Assembly: GCF_027484705.1 (NCBI RefSeq)
Contig: NZ_JAIXSL010000005.1
Coordinates: forward strand, 1 to 64,000
Source of the DNA: Flavobacterium sp.
GTDB taxonomy: Bacteria > Bacteroidota > Bacteroidia > Flavobacteriales > Flavobacteriaceae
Length of the DNA stretch: 64,000 nucleotides
Direction of reading: 5' to 3'
Shown here: in pieces, positions 26,621 through 34,834 of the stretch
Numbering within the stretch: position 1 is the stretch's first letter
How the letters are laid out: each line of letters opens with the position of its first letter
The notes under the pieces: generated by a model
What the model saw: only the letters and a program-made list of their open reading frames with translations
What the model was told of the DNA's origin: nothing
Database searches by the model: none
Program-made: the position numbers and the translations under genes

Positions 26621-28798
26621 GTGAAAAAATATATCCTGATTGCGTTTCTTTTCGCAGTGAATTTTAGCTACGGTCAAAATGAGATCGAAAAGAAAAGTAT
26701 TGAAAATCAAATCAATAAAGCCGGAATAAGTTTTAGTAACGGTGACTATGATAAAGCTTTAGAACTTTCGAAATCGGCTTTGGTGCGTTCGTTTAAAATC
26801 AATGACGATTATCTGATTGCCCATTCTTACAACGCCATCGGTGTGGTTTATGACGAGTTTTCTCAGGCAAAACATGCCATTTCGTTCTATAACAAAGCTT
26901 TGTTTTACGCCTCAAGGATTGAAAATGATTCCCTAAACGACTGGATTTACAGCAATCTCGGAAGCGTATATTATTTCAGTAAAATCGACGTCAAGAAAGG
27001 CATCAGGTACTACAAAAAATCCCTCGAATACGCTACTGAGATTAATGACAGTATTCAAATCACTTACACCAAACTCAATATTGCAAGCGCTTGCTTTTCA
27101 ATAAATGACTTCGAGAACGGAATTAAGTATATCCGCGAAGTCCAACCATACGTGAACCGCAAAGGACAAAACGAAATGCGGTTTACTTTAACTTCGTTAT
27201 TGGGAATCTATAATACACATCTAAGACAGCCTGATATCGCATTAAAATATTATACACAAGCGATTGATATGGCGCAAAAGCACCACATGAACAGCTTCCT
27301 GATCAATGCTTACGATAACCTTTCCGAGCATTATAAGTTTTACGACCAACCTGTTCTGGCCAAGCAGTATCGCGATAAATTCAACGCTTTGCGGCAACTG
27401 ACTTATTCCGAAGACAAGCAGAAAGTTCTGAACGAATCTGTGATGCAAATTCAACTCGATGAATACCGCATCCAGTTGGAACGCATCGAACTTGAGAATG
27501 AGAAACACCTGCAGAAACTCAAAGAATCCAATATCATTACCGGCCTTTTCTTGGTGCTGTTTTTAGTGTTGCTGGTGTTAATTTTTACTTTGTACCGTTC
27601 CAATAAATTCAGAAAAAAAATCAATTCCGAATTGCTATTGGCCAACAAAGAACTTAAGGAAGCTAAAGAAAAAGCTGAGGAAGCTTCGTTGATGAAATCC
27701 CAATTCGTATCTACCATTACACATGAATTGCGTACGCCTTTATATGGTGTTGTCGGAATTGCAGACATTATTACCGACGAACATAAGGAACTCGCCGACA
27801 GTCCGCATCTGAGTTCATTGAAATTCTCCGCAAGTTATTTGTTGTCTTTGGTCAATGACATTCTGCAGCTCAATAAAATGGATGAAAAACGCATTGTTTT
27901 GGAAAATGTCACTTTCAGCATGAAAGACGAGTTGGCCACGATTACCAATTCTGTACAATACATCGCAAACAATAATGCGAATGAACTCAGCGTGACCATC
28001 GATCCGAAGATTCCTCCATTTTTATCGGGCGATAAGTTGCGTTTGTCTCAAATTATCATGAACCTCACGAGCAATGCGTTGAAATTTACCAGAAATGGAA
28101 AAGTTAGCATTGATGTTCATCAGGTGGAAGTCAAAAATGCGGTGCATTACATCGAATTCAAAGTGACCGATACAGGCGTTGGAATTGCCGATGCCGATCA
28201 GGAAAAAATCTTCGAGATGTTTGTGCAGGTCAGCCGTACCGATGAAGATTATCAGGGCACCGGACTAGGTTTGTCAATCGTCAAGAAACTCATAGCGCTA
28301 TTTGACAGCAAAATCCATCTGGAAAGCGGGTTGAATAAGGGAACGACTTTCACTTTTATCATTGGTTTTGAAGCGGCAAACGAGGCTGAAAATACTGAAG
28401 ACACTCTTGAAATGAATACCAATTCGCATCATTCACTCAAAGTGTTGGTGGTGGAAGACAACAAAATCAACCAACTCGTAACACAGAAAATCATGGACAA
28501 GAACAATATCAAATGCGATATGGTGGCCGATGGTTTCGCTGCGTTGCATTTGCTTGAAAACCAAAAATATGACGTGATTCTGATGGATATCAACATGCCA
28601 ATCATCAACGGATTCGATACGACCAAACGCATCAGAAATCTCGGAATCAGTACGCCCATCATTGCTTTGACCGCTTTTGATAAGGAAGAAATCAAGGAGC
28701 AGGTTTTTGAATCCGGAATGAACGACATCATCATCAAACCGTTTGAACCCGTAAAATTGTTTGAGATGATTCAGGAGCAGGTGAGTGCCGAACAATAA
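26621..28798 (+). CDS. Hybrid sensor histidine kinase/response regulator with periplasmic TPR domain
   Basis: 725 aa, apparently from GTG 26621. Signal peptide to about 19 (FAVNFSYGQ), TPR-like repeats (about 35-255), a short coiled coil (275-302), one transmembrane helix (306-325), HisKA with phospho-acceptor H368 (STITHELRTPLYG), HATPase with N481 box and GTGLGLS (546-552), and a C-terminal receiver with D656 (VILMDINMP) and KPFEP. An internal phosphorelay kinase that senses through the TPR part. No DNA-binding output domain and no partner gene next to it. Its own promoter must lie in the 28 bp after the ettA hairpin, or it is read through from ettA. Confidence 0.92.
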   Translation: MKKYILIAFLFAVNFSYGQNEIEKKSIENQINKAGISFSNGDYDKALELSKSALVRSFKINDDYLIAHSYNAIGVVYDEFSQAKHAISFYNKALFYASRIENDSLNDWIYSNLGSVYYFSKIDVKKGIRYYKKSLEYATEINDSIQITYTKLNIASACFSINDFENGIKYIREVQPYVNRKGQNEMRFTLTSLLGIYNTHLRQPDIALKYYTQAIDMAQKHHMNSFLINAYDNLSEHYKFYDQPVLAKQYRDKFNALRQLTYSEDKQKVLNESVMQIQLDEYRIQLERIELENEKHLQKLKESNIITGLFLVLFLVLLVLIFTLYRSNKFRKKINSELLLANKELKEAKEKAEEASLMKSQFVSTITHELRTPLYGVVGIADIITDEHKELADSPHLSSLKFSASYLLSLVNDILQLNKMDEKRIVLENVTFSMKDELATITNSVQYIANNNANELSVTIDPKIPPFLSGDKLRLSQIIMNLTSNALKFTRNGKVSIDVHQVEVKNAVHYIEFKVTDTGVGIADADQEKIFEMFVQVSRTDEDYQGTGLGLSIVKKLIALFDSKIHLESGLNKGTTFTFIIGFEAANEAENTEDTLEMNTNSHHSLKVLVVEDNKINQLVTQKIMDKNNIKCDMVADGFAALHLLENQKYDVILMDINMPIINGFDTTKRIRNLGISTPIIALTAFDKEEIKEQVFESGMNDIIIKPFEPVKLFEMIQEQVSAEQ

Positions 28799-28804
28799 AA
28801 AAAA

Positions 28805-28830
28805 TACCTTCCAGTTTTTTCTGAAAGGTA
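28805..28830 (-). terminator. Terminator of DEAD-box helicase gene
   Basis: Hairpin TACCTTTCAG / CTGGAAGGTA read on the minus strand (one mismatch), 6-nt loop, followed on that strand by TTTTTTTT. Lies between convergent genes; its U-tract serves the minus-strand gene best. Confidence 0.8.
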
Positions 28831-28852
28831 CCTTGTAATTCGTGAAGCGCTG

Positions 28853-30103
28853 TTAGTACCAGCGCTTTTTATTTTGTTTCGAGGTAGTCGATTTCCGCGA
28901 TTTGTGCGCACCGCCGCTTCTGTTGGAGTTTTTGGGTGGCGCCGCTTCCGCTTCCGGGCTGCCTTCATGCCAAGGGTAAGGATGGTCTGAAATCGTCTGA
29001 ACCTCCACCTGGATTAACTTCTGAATGTCTTTCCAATAAGGCGCTTCGTCTTTGCTGCAGAATGAAATCGCGATTCCGGTACTTCCGGCACGGCCCGTTC
29101 TTCCGATACGGTGTACATAAGTTTCGGGAACATTGGGCAGGTCAAAATTGACCACGTAAGGCAAAAGGTCAATATCGATGCCACGCGCCGCAATATCAGT
29201 GGCTACGAGCACTCCAACTTCTTTGTTTTTGAATGCATCTAAAACACGTTGTCTTGCGGTCTGCGATTTATCACCGTGGATGGCTTCAGCCGCAACACCT
29301 TTTTTGCGTAATGCTTTGACGACATTATCCGCGCCGTGTTTGGTTCTTGAAAATACAAGCACATCGGATAGTTTTTCGTTGCGGATTAAATGGTATAGCA
29401 GGTTTCTTTTTTCAGTCTTATCGACAAAGTAAATGCGTTGTTCCACTTTTTCTGCAGTGGAGGAAACCGGAGAAACCGTAACTGTCGCCGGATCTTTGAG
29501 GAACATTTCTGCGAGTTCGCGGATGGCAATCGGCATGGTTGCGGAAAACAATAAAGTCTGTCTGTTGTCAGGCGTAAGTTTTACGATTTTCTTGACGTCG
29601 TTTACAAAACCCATATCGAGCATTTGGTCGGCTTCATCCAAAACGAGCGTATGCAAATGGTCTAAATCGATATAACCTTGTTTGTGTAAGTCTAATAATC
29701 TTCCCGGTGTGGCAATCAGTATATCAACACCTTTGCGCAGCTGATCTACTTGTGGAATCTGTGAAACGCCTCCGAAAATCGTCAGTTGCGTAAGGTTGGT
29801 GTATTTTCCGTAGTTGTCGAAATTCTGTCCGATCTGTACGGCGAGTTCGCGAGTAGGGGTGACTACTAAGGCGCGAATCTGTTTCTTTTTGTTCGACGAA
29901 CCAACTATGCGGTGCAATTGATGGATTATAGGAATGGCAAATGCGGCGGTTTTTCCGGTTCCGGTTTGTGCGCAGCCAATCAAATCACGACCAGCCAAAA
30001 CGATCGGAATCGATTGTTCCTGTATCGGGGTTGCTTCAATATAGCCTTCTTCAAAAACGGCTTTTTGGATACTCTTCGAGAGTGATAAATCTTCAAATAA
30101 CAT
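28853..30103 (-). CDS. DEAD-box ATP-dependent RNA helicase, RhlE-like
   Basis: 416 aa from ATG 30103 (MLFEDLSLSKSIQ; the 16 upstream codons are not family-like). Motifs: Q motif (ATPIQEQSIP, 24-33), I AQTGTGKT (45-52), Ia PTRELA, II VLDEADQML, III SAT, V ARGID and VI HRIGRTGRAG. The Lys/Arg/Ser-rich tail of about 35 residues (SGGAHKSRKS..KKRW) probably binds RNA. Roles in the family are ribosome assembly and RNA decay, especially in the cold. Ends at a strong terminator. Confidence 0.94.
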   Translation of the reverse strand: MLFEDLSLSKSIQKAVFEEGYIEATPIQEQSIPIVLAGRDLIGCAQTGTGKTAAFAIPIIHQLHRIVGSSNKKKQIRALVVTPTRELAVQIGQNFDNYGKYTNLTQLTIFGGVSQIPQVDQLRKGVDILIATPGRLLDLHKQGYIDLDHLHTLVLDEADQMLDMGFVNDVKKIVKLTPDNRQTLLFSATMPIAIRELAEMFLKDPATVTVSPVSSTAEKVEQRIYFVDKTEKRNLLYHLIRNEKLSDVLVFSRTKHGADNVVKALRKKGVAAEAIHGDKSQTARQRVLDAFKNKEVGVLVATDIAARGIDIDLLPYVVNFDLPNVPETYVHRIGRTGRAGSTGIAISFCSKDEAPYWKDIQKLIQVEVQTISDHPYPWHEGSPEAEAAPPKNSNRSGGAHKSRKSTTSKQNKKRWY

Positions 30104-30158
30104 ATAAATTGTATTAGTTTCCAGAAATAAATCTTCTGAAAATTCTCGCAAAGATAGG

Positions 30159-31256
30159 TTATTTAATTGAAGTGGATTTCACGACCGAAAAATCAACATC
30201 CATATTGCTGATGATGCCGATCATCGGGTCGTTGGCTTTCATAAAATCAGTAATCAGATAACCGATTAGTTTGCCGATCAGATGGTTGTTCTTTTCTTCA
30301 CCCAAATCCGGTGCGCCTTCACAGATATGCAGGTAACTAGCATTTTGGTTTTTCCCGAAAAGATGGATGAACTGACGCAGTTGCTCGACTGAGAAACCGC
30401 TGATGGTCATCGCGCTGCTCGCAATATTCGGAATCGCATCAAGATCGATTTCGATTCCGTACGGTTGGTCTTTGATGAAGTTATGGGCTGTTTCCATTTC
30501 GGTTTCAAAATGCTTTTGCTTGCGAATGGCGATTTCATCATACGTATTGTAACGCACGCGCGCATGGATTTTCTTGATTTTCGACAACACTTTTTTCGAA
30601 GTATAGTTCTCATGCAACCCGAAAATGAAATAACGGTGTAAAAAACCTTCTTCATAAGCATAAGAGAAACCGTTGCCACTGTGCCTGCCTTCGAGAATCC
30701 TGAAATCGGAATGCGCGTCAAAATTGATCGCATTGACGGGTTTTCCTTTGGCGAGCGCGGTTCCTTTAATGTTGCCATAGGAATTGTTGTGGCCGCCCCC
30801 TATAATAATAGGAATTTTTCCAGCTTTGACGATGACGGAAATAATATGACAGACTTCCTTATCGATTCTGACTACAAGATCGTTGAATTTTTTTCTGTCC
30901 GCGATATTATGGTAATTGAGGTTTTCAGCTTCAGCCATTTCTTCAGCCACATCAAGCTGGCCCAAAATAAGCAGTTCGTTTCCTTTACAGAATTTATTAA
31001 ACTGGATGTTGGCGATACTTCTGATCGCGCTTTCCCATGCGGAACCTGCTCCGGGGCGTCCAAAATTAGCCCGGACACCGATATCTTCGGGAATTCCAAA
31101 AAGCACATAACGCACTGGGGAATTGGTCAAAAAATCAGCGATGGAATCTACGGTTTTGGGTAGTACGCTCATTTTTTCACCAAACTTGATTTCACCGCTG
31201 CGGTGGTTCGTTATCCTTGCCAAGTCAATGCCGGTAAAGGGTATCAGCTTTTCCAT
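30159..31256 (-). CDS. hutG: Formimidoylglutamase (arginase/agmatinase superfamily)
   Basis: 365 aa. Hydrolyses N-formimino-glutamate to glutamate and formamide in histidine degradation. Binuclear Mn ligands are visible: H156 (GGGHNNSYG), D180, H182 and D184 (NFDAHSDF), D271 and D273 (EIDLDAI). The assignment over arginase rests on overall similarity to flavobacterial HutG and on the nearby hutI (1.0 kb away, same strand). hutU and hutH are not in the window. Downstream it is followed by the DEAD-box gene. Confidence 0.85.
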   Translation of the reverse strand: MEKLIPFTGIDLARITNHRSGEIKFGEKMSVLPKTVDSIADFLTNSPVRYVLFGIPEDIGVRANFGRPGAGSAWESAIRSIANIQFNKFCKGNELLILGQLDVAEEMAEAENLNYHNIADRKKFNDLVVRIDKEVCHIISVIVKAGKIPIIIGGGHNNSYGNIKGTALAKGKPVNAINFDAHSDFRILEGRHSGNGFSYAYEEGFLHRYFIFGLHENYTSKKVLSKIKKIHARVRYNTYDEIAIRKQKHFETEMETAHNFIKDQPYGIEIDLDAIPNIASSAMTISGFSVEQLRQFIHLFGKNQNASYLHICEGAPDLGEEKNNHLIGKLIGYLITDFMKANDPMIGIISNMDVDFSVVKSTSIK

Positions 31257-31302
31257 AAAAAAATTTTAACAATAAAAGTAATATCTTAAGGCAAACTTAC
31301 GT

Positions 31303-31328
31303 TATTACCTCAAATAATGTTATTTTTG
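31303..31328 (+). promoter_or_regulatory. Promoter of coiled-coil gene with operator-like sequence
   Basis: -7 box TATTTTTG at 31321-31328. Directly upstream, 31303-31320 reads TATTACC-TC-AAATAATGT, which resembles the satD-region unit TATTACC-AAATAATGT with two extra bases. Overlap with the core promoter would fit repression. The similarity may be chance in AT-rich DNA. Confidence 0.4.
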
Positions 31329-31348
31329 TTAAAATAAATTTTAAAACT

Positions 31349-32233
31349 ATGGAAAACCAAAAAAGTAATTCAAATTTAAAAGCCGTCATCGCTATTTTGG
31401 CCGTGCTTCTTGTAGGTAGTCTAGTGTATATTTTCAAAATGACTTCAGATGCTAAAGCTATGCAGACTGAAATCACAAGCACTAAATCTGACAAAGAATC
31501 AGTGATGAAGGACTTGGAAGAATTGAAGGCAAGATACGATGCAGCAATCGCTGAAAACACTTCAATGTCTGACGAACTCATCGCAGAAAGAGAAAAAGTG
31601 GTCAATCTGATGGCTGATCTTAAAAAATCAAAAGGTGATGCCGCTTCGATGGCCAAATACAAAAGCCAGTACTTTTCTTTAGAATCTAAAATGAAAGCGA
31701 TGATTGCTGAAAACGATGCCTTGAAAAAGGACAATGCGAAATTGACGACGCAGCGTGACAGCACCGTGACCGTTTTAGGTGAATCAAGAAAATACAATGA
31801 AGTATTAGTAGGTCAAAATCAAGAGTTGTCTAAAACGGTTGAAATCGCTCAGAAACTGACAGTGTCAAACTTGCAAACGGCCGCTTATAAACTCAGAAGT
31901 TCAGGAAAACAAATCGCTACGGAAAAAGCAAGAAGAGCTGACATTCTAAAAATCAGTTTCACTATTGCCGAAAATAAAGTTGCTAAACAAGGTGATAAAA
32001 CTTACTATGTTCAGGTAATTGATAGTAAAAACAACGTTCTTGGTGAAAAGAAAACTGCTTCATTCGGAGAAAATTCACTAACCTACAGCTTTGAAACGAC
32101 TGTAAAATATGAAAACAAATCTGTGAATGTTTCTCAGGATTTACCTGGGTCGAACTTTGAAAAAGGAGATTATTTCGTTAACGTGTTCGACAATGGCGAG
32201 TTGGTTTCTAAATCAAGTTTCTCATTGAAATAA
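31349..32233 (+). CDS. Membrane-anchored coiled-coil protein of unknown function
   Basis: 294 aa. Short basic N-terminus, one transmembrane helix (about 11-30, AVIAILAVLLVGSLVYIF), a long coiled coil (about 40-190, rich in Lys, Glu, Ala) and a C-terminal beta-rich domain (about 195-294: ILKISFTIAENKV..KTYYVQVIDSKNNVLGEK..GDYFVNVFDNGELV). The tail may be an Ig-like fold. N-in topology places the rod in the periplasm. I do not recognise a characterised family. It interrupts the hutG-hutI neighbourhood on the opposite strand and has its own promoter and terminator. Confidence 0.75.
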   Translation: MENQKSNSNLKAVIAILAVLLVGSLVYIFKMTSDAKAMQTEITSTKSDKESVMKDLEELKARYDAAIAENTSMSDELIAEREKVVNLMADLKKSKGDAASMAKYKSQYFSLESKMKAMIAENDALKKDNAKLTTQRDSTVTVLGESRKYNEVLVGQNQELSKTVEIAQKLTVSNLQTAAYKLRSSGKQIATEKARRADILKISFTIAENKVAKQGDKTYYVQVIDSKNNVLGEKKTASFGENSLTYSFETTVKYENKSVNVSQDLPGSNFEKGDYFVNVFDNGELVSKSSFSLK

Positions 32234-32253
32234 TCCATTATAAAATACAAAAG

Positions 32254-32282
32254 AAAGGAATCCATCACGGGTTCCTTTTTTT
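32254..32282. terminator. Bidirectional terminator (coiled-coil gene / hutI)
   Basis: AAAGGAATCC-N5-GGGTTCCTTT followed by more T (one G-U pair). On the minus strand it trails hutI, whose stop overlaps the T-run; on the plus strand it follows the coiled-coil gene by 20 bp. Confidence 0.85.
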
Positions 32283-33519
32283 ATGCCATCAACTTTCCTT
32301 CAATGATGACCTGATCTATTAGGTTACTTCCGAAAGCATAAGGCAATTGATAAAAGGAAGGAATCGCTTTAGTAATGATCACATTTGCTTTTTTGCCAAT
32401 GGTAATGCTGCCGTGCGTTTCTGAAAGTCCCATCGCATAAGCACCATTGATTGTGGCTGCGTTGATGGCTTCTTCTGGTGTCATTTTCATTTTGATGCAG
32501 GCGGTTGCCACGACAAAATTCATATTCCCCGAAGGTGTAGAACCGGGGTTGAAATCGGTCGCTAAGGCTAACGGTAAGCCAGCATTCATCATCTCGCGAG
32601 CCGGTGTATATGGAATGCTCAAAAAGTAGGAGCAAGAAGGCAACGCCACGGGCATCGTTTGAGCATTTTTTAATACTTCAATATCTGCTGCGGTCATCAC
32701 TTCAAGATGGTCAACAGAAAGTGCCTTATATTTTACGCCAGAAGCCACGCCGCCAATCGCATTAAACTGGTTGACATGTATTTTCGCAATCAAACCATGT
32801 TCTAAACCGGATTCTAAAATCCTTTCAGTTTCTTCCACGGAGAAGTAACCGCTTTCGCAAAACACATCGATATATTCCGCAAGTTTTTCCGCAGCAATTC
32901 TTGGAATCATTTCATTGATGATCAAATCGATATATCCTTTATGATTTTCTTTATATTCCAACGGGAAAGCATGGGCGCCTAGGAAAGTCGCTTTGATGGC
33001 TGTAGGATAATTTTCCTTAAGTCGTTTAATCACGCGTAGCATTTTAATCTCGTCTTCAACGGTCAAACCATAGCCCGATTTGATTTCTACAGCGCCGGTT
33101 CCTAATTGCATGACTTCTTCAAGCCTTGCTTTTGATTGTTCGTAGAGTTCATTCTCAGAAGTTTGCTGTAATTTTTTGGCAGAATTCAAGATACCTCCGC
33201 CGCGATTGGCGATTTCTTCATAAGACAAACCATTAATGCGATCCACGAATTCCTGTTCGCGGTTGCCTGCATAAACGATATGCGTGTGGCTGTCGCACCA
33301 AGCTGGCAATACGATTTTTCCAGTGGCGTCAATGGTTTTTTCAGGATTGATTTTCGGGCAATTTTGCATCGGTCCGAAATCTTTGATGCGATCATCTTCA
33401 AGCAGCAAGTAAGCGTCTTTGATACTCGGCAATGTCGCCATAGCTACGCCTGAAACTTTATCGATGTTGGTTTCCCGAACCTGCAACAATTCTTTGATGT
33501 TGATGATTAATGTCTGCAT
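32281..33519 (-). CDS. hutI: Imidazolonepropionase
   Basis: 412 aa. Third step of histidine degradation: imidazolone propionate to N-formimino-glutamate, the substrate of HutG. Amidohydrolase fold with metal ligands in CDSHTHIVYAGNRE (about 75-88), substrate-site KSGYGL, a His in HVNQFNAIGG and the Asp in ALATDFNPGS. Length is typical. Same strand as hutG, separated by the opposed coiled-coil gene. Confidence 0.94.
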   Translation of the reverse strand: MQTLIINIKELLQVRETNIDKVSGVAMATLPSIKDAYLLLEDDRIKDFGPMQNCPKINPEKTIDATGKIVLPAWCDSHTHIVYAGNREQEFVDRINGLSYEEIANRGGGILNSAKKLQQTSENELYEQSKARLEEVMQLGTGAVEIKSGYGLTVEDEIKMLRVIKRLKENYPTAIKATFLGAHAFPLEYKENHKGYIDLIINEMIPRIAAEKLAEYIDVFCESGYFSVEETERILESGLEHGLIAKIHVNQFNAIGGVASGVKYKALSVDHLEVMTAADIEVLKNAQTMPVALPSCSYFLSIPYTPAREMMNAGLPLALATDFNPGSTPSGNMNFVVATACIKMKMTPEEAINAATINGAYAMGLSETHGSITIGKKANVIITKAIPSFYQLPYAFGSNLIDQVIIEGKLMA

Positions 33520-33623
33520 CTGCGTTTTTTTGGTAAATGTAAATTGGAAATTTAAAAACTCCTATCTTTAGGTCAAATTATTCTGCATGAAAATCGAACT
33601 GGATTGCATCAAAAGTGTTTCGA

Positions 33624-34706
33624 ATGAAAAGAGTCAAATATAAAAAAGTACGCAAAGTACAACCCAATTATTACGAATATACGGGCGTTCATTGCAGCGA
33701 TCCCGTAGAAATGCAACTGTTCGTTTACGATGATGCCGGTTACGAAGAATATAAGAAAGTTTCCCTCGAGCGGATCAAAAAGGAAATTGAAGACGAATTG
33801 CAGGCTGATGATGTCAAATGGCTCAATATTCACGGTTTGCATGATGTTGGACTGATTCAGAAAATAGGTGAGATGTTGGCTGTTGAAGCGTTTATCGTCA
33901 GCGACATCCTGAATGTTTCGCGCCGCAGCAAAATGGAAGAACTCGATCAGGTGTTGTTCTTCAGTATCAAATCGATTTTGCCCGGAGAAAGTATCGAACA
34001 GGTCAAAGTAGAGCAGATCAGTTTCTTACTAAAAGACAATTTGCTCGTTTCATTCCAGGAAAAGAAAAGCGATTTTTTCACCCACATTCGCGATCGTATC
34101 AAAACCCACAGCGGCATTGTCCGAAAAAAGCGCAACGATTATTTACTGTATTTGCTGCTCGATGCGGTGATGGAGAATTTTTATATTTCGATTGAATATT
34201 ACGAAGATGTGATTGATGCTTTACTCATCGAGGCCAAAACCAGCGATAATCCTGACGTATTGGTCCGTATCGAGAAAATCCGCGAAGACATGAATTTCCT
34301 GAAGCGGTCGATCCTGCCGTTGCGTGATGCGTTGTTCAACCTTAAAAGTGAGCATGATGAAAACGATTACGACGGTATTGAAAAATCGAATTATGGTTTT
34401 TTTGGACGGTTGCATCAGAAATCACTCGAGATTTTAGAGCAGATTGAGTACGATATGAATACTTTAGACAGCGCGTCGAGTTTTTACTTTTCGTCGCAAA
34501 GCCATCGTATGAATGAGATTATGAAGATTCTCACGGCGGTTTCCGTCATCTTCATGCCGTTGACTTTTATCGTTGGCGTTTACGGAATGAACTTCGATTT
34601 CATGCCAGAACTGCGCTACCGCTACAGCTATTTTATAGTTTGGGCGCTGATGTTTGTATTGGTTTTGGGTATGGTGTTCTACTTCAAAAAGAAAAAATGG
34701 TTTTAA
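33624..34706 (+). CDS. corA: CorA-type magnesium/cobalt transporter
   Basis: 360 aa from ATG 33624 (a GTG three codons upstream is an alternative). A large cytoplasmic alpha/beta and helical domain (1-about 295), then two C-terminal transmembrane helices. The GMN selectivity motif is in VGVYGMNF at the end of the first helix, and the protein ends in a Lys-rich tail (YFKKKKWF). The channel is pentameric, imports Mg2+ and is gated by cytoplasmic Mg2+. Single gene. Confidence 0.94.
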   Translation: MKRVKYKKVRKVQPNYYEYTGVHCSDPVEMQLFVYDDAGYEEYKKVSLERIKKEIEDELQADDVKWLNIHGLHDVGLIQKIGEMLAVEAFIVSDILNVSRRSKMEELDQVLFFSIKSILPGESIEQVKVEQISFLLKDNLLVSFQEKKSDFFTHIRDRIKTHSGIVRKKRNDYLLYLLLDAVMENFYISIEYYEDVIDALLIEAKTSDNPDVLVRIEKIREDMNFLKRSILPLRDALFNLKSEHDENDYDGIEKSNYGFFGRLHQKSLEILEQIEYDMNTLDSASSFYFSSQSHRMNEIMKILTAVSVIFMPLTFIVGVYGMNFDFMPELRYRYSYFIVWALMFVLVLGMVFYFKKKKWF

Positions 34707-34745
34707 GGAATAAAAATTTCAAAAAGTTTGTTTTGTGCTGAATTT

Positions 34746-34775
34746 ACAATTCATCCTCAAAAATCTACAGTTCGG
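34746..34775 (+). promoter_or_regulatory. LytTR-type direct-repeat operator, site 1
   Basis: ACAATTCAT (34746-34754), a 12-nt spacer, ACAGTTCGG (34767-34775). The second half-site fits the LytTR consensus [TA][AC][CA]GTTN[AG][TG] exactly, and the first differs at one base. Two half-sites 12-13 nt apart is the known LytTR architecture. Followed after 33 nt by the -7 box of the TonB receptor. Repeated at 37019-37048. Confidence 0.75.
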
Positions 34776-34808
34776 TGATAAATTCTTTTCGGGTTGAAGG
34801 CATCACCC

Positions 34809-34816
34809 TAGATTTG
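34809..34816 (+). promoter_or_regulatory. Promoter -7 box of TonB receptor gene
   Basis: TAGATTTG, 18 nt before the ATG at 34835. It excludes the in-frame ATG at 34775. Confidence 0.65.
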
Positions 34817-34834
34817 CCGCATAAAATTACCACT

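Noticed and set aside
30159..33519. Complete hut operon
   Set aside because: Only hutG and hutI are present and a gene on the opposite strand separates them; hutH and hutU are not in the window.
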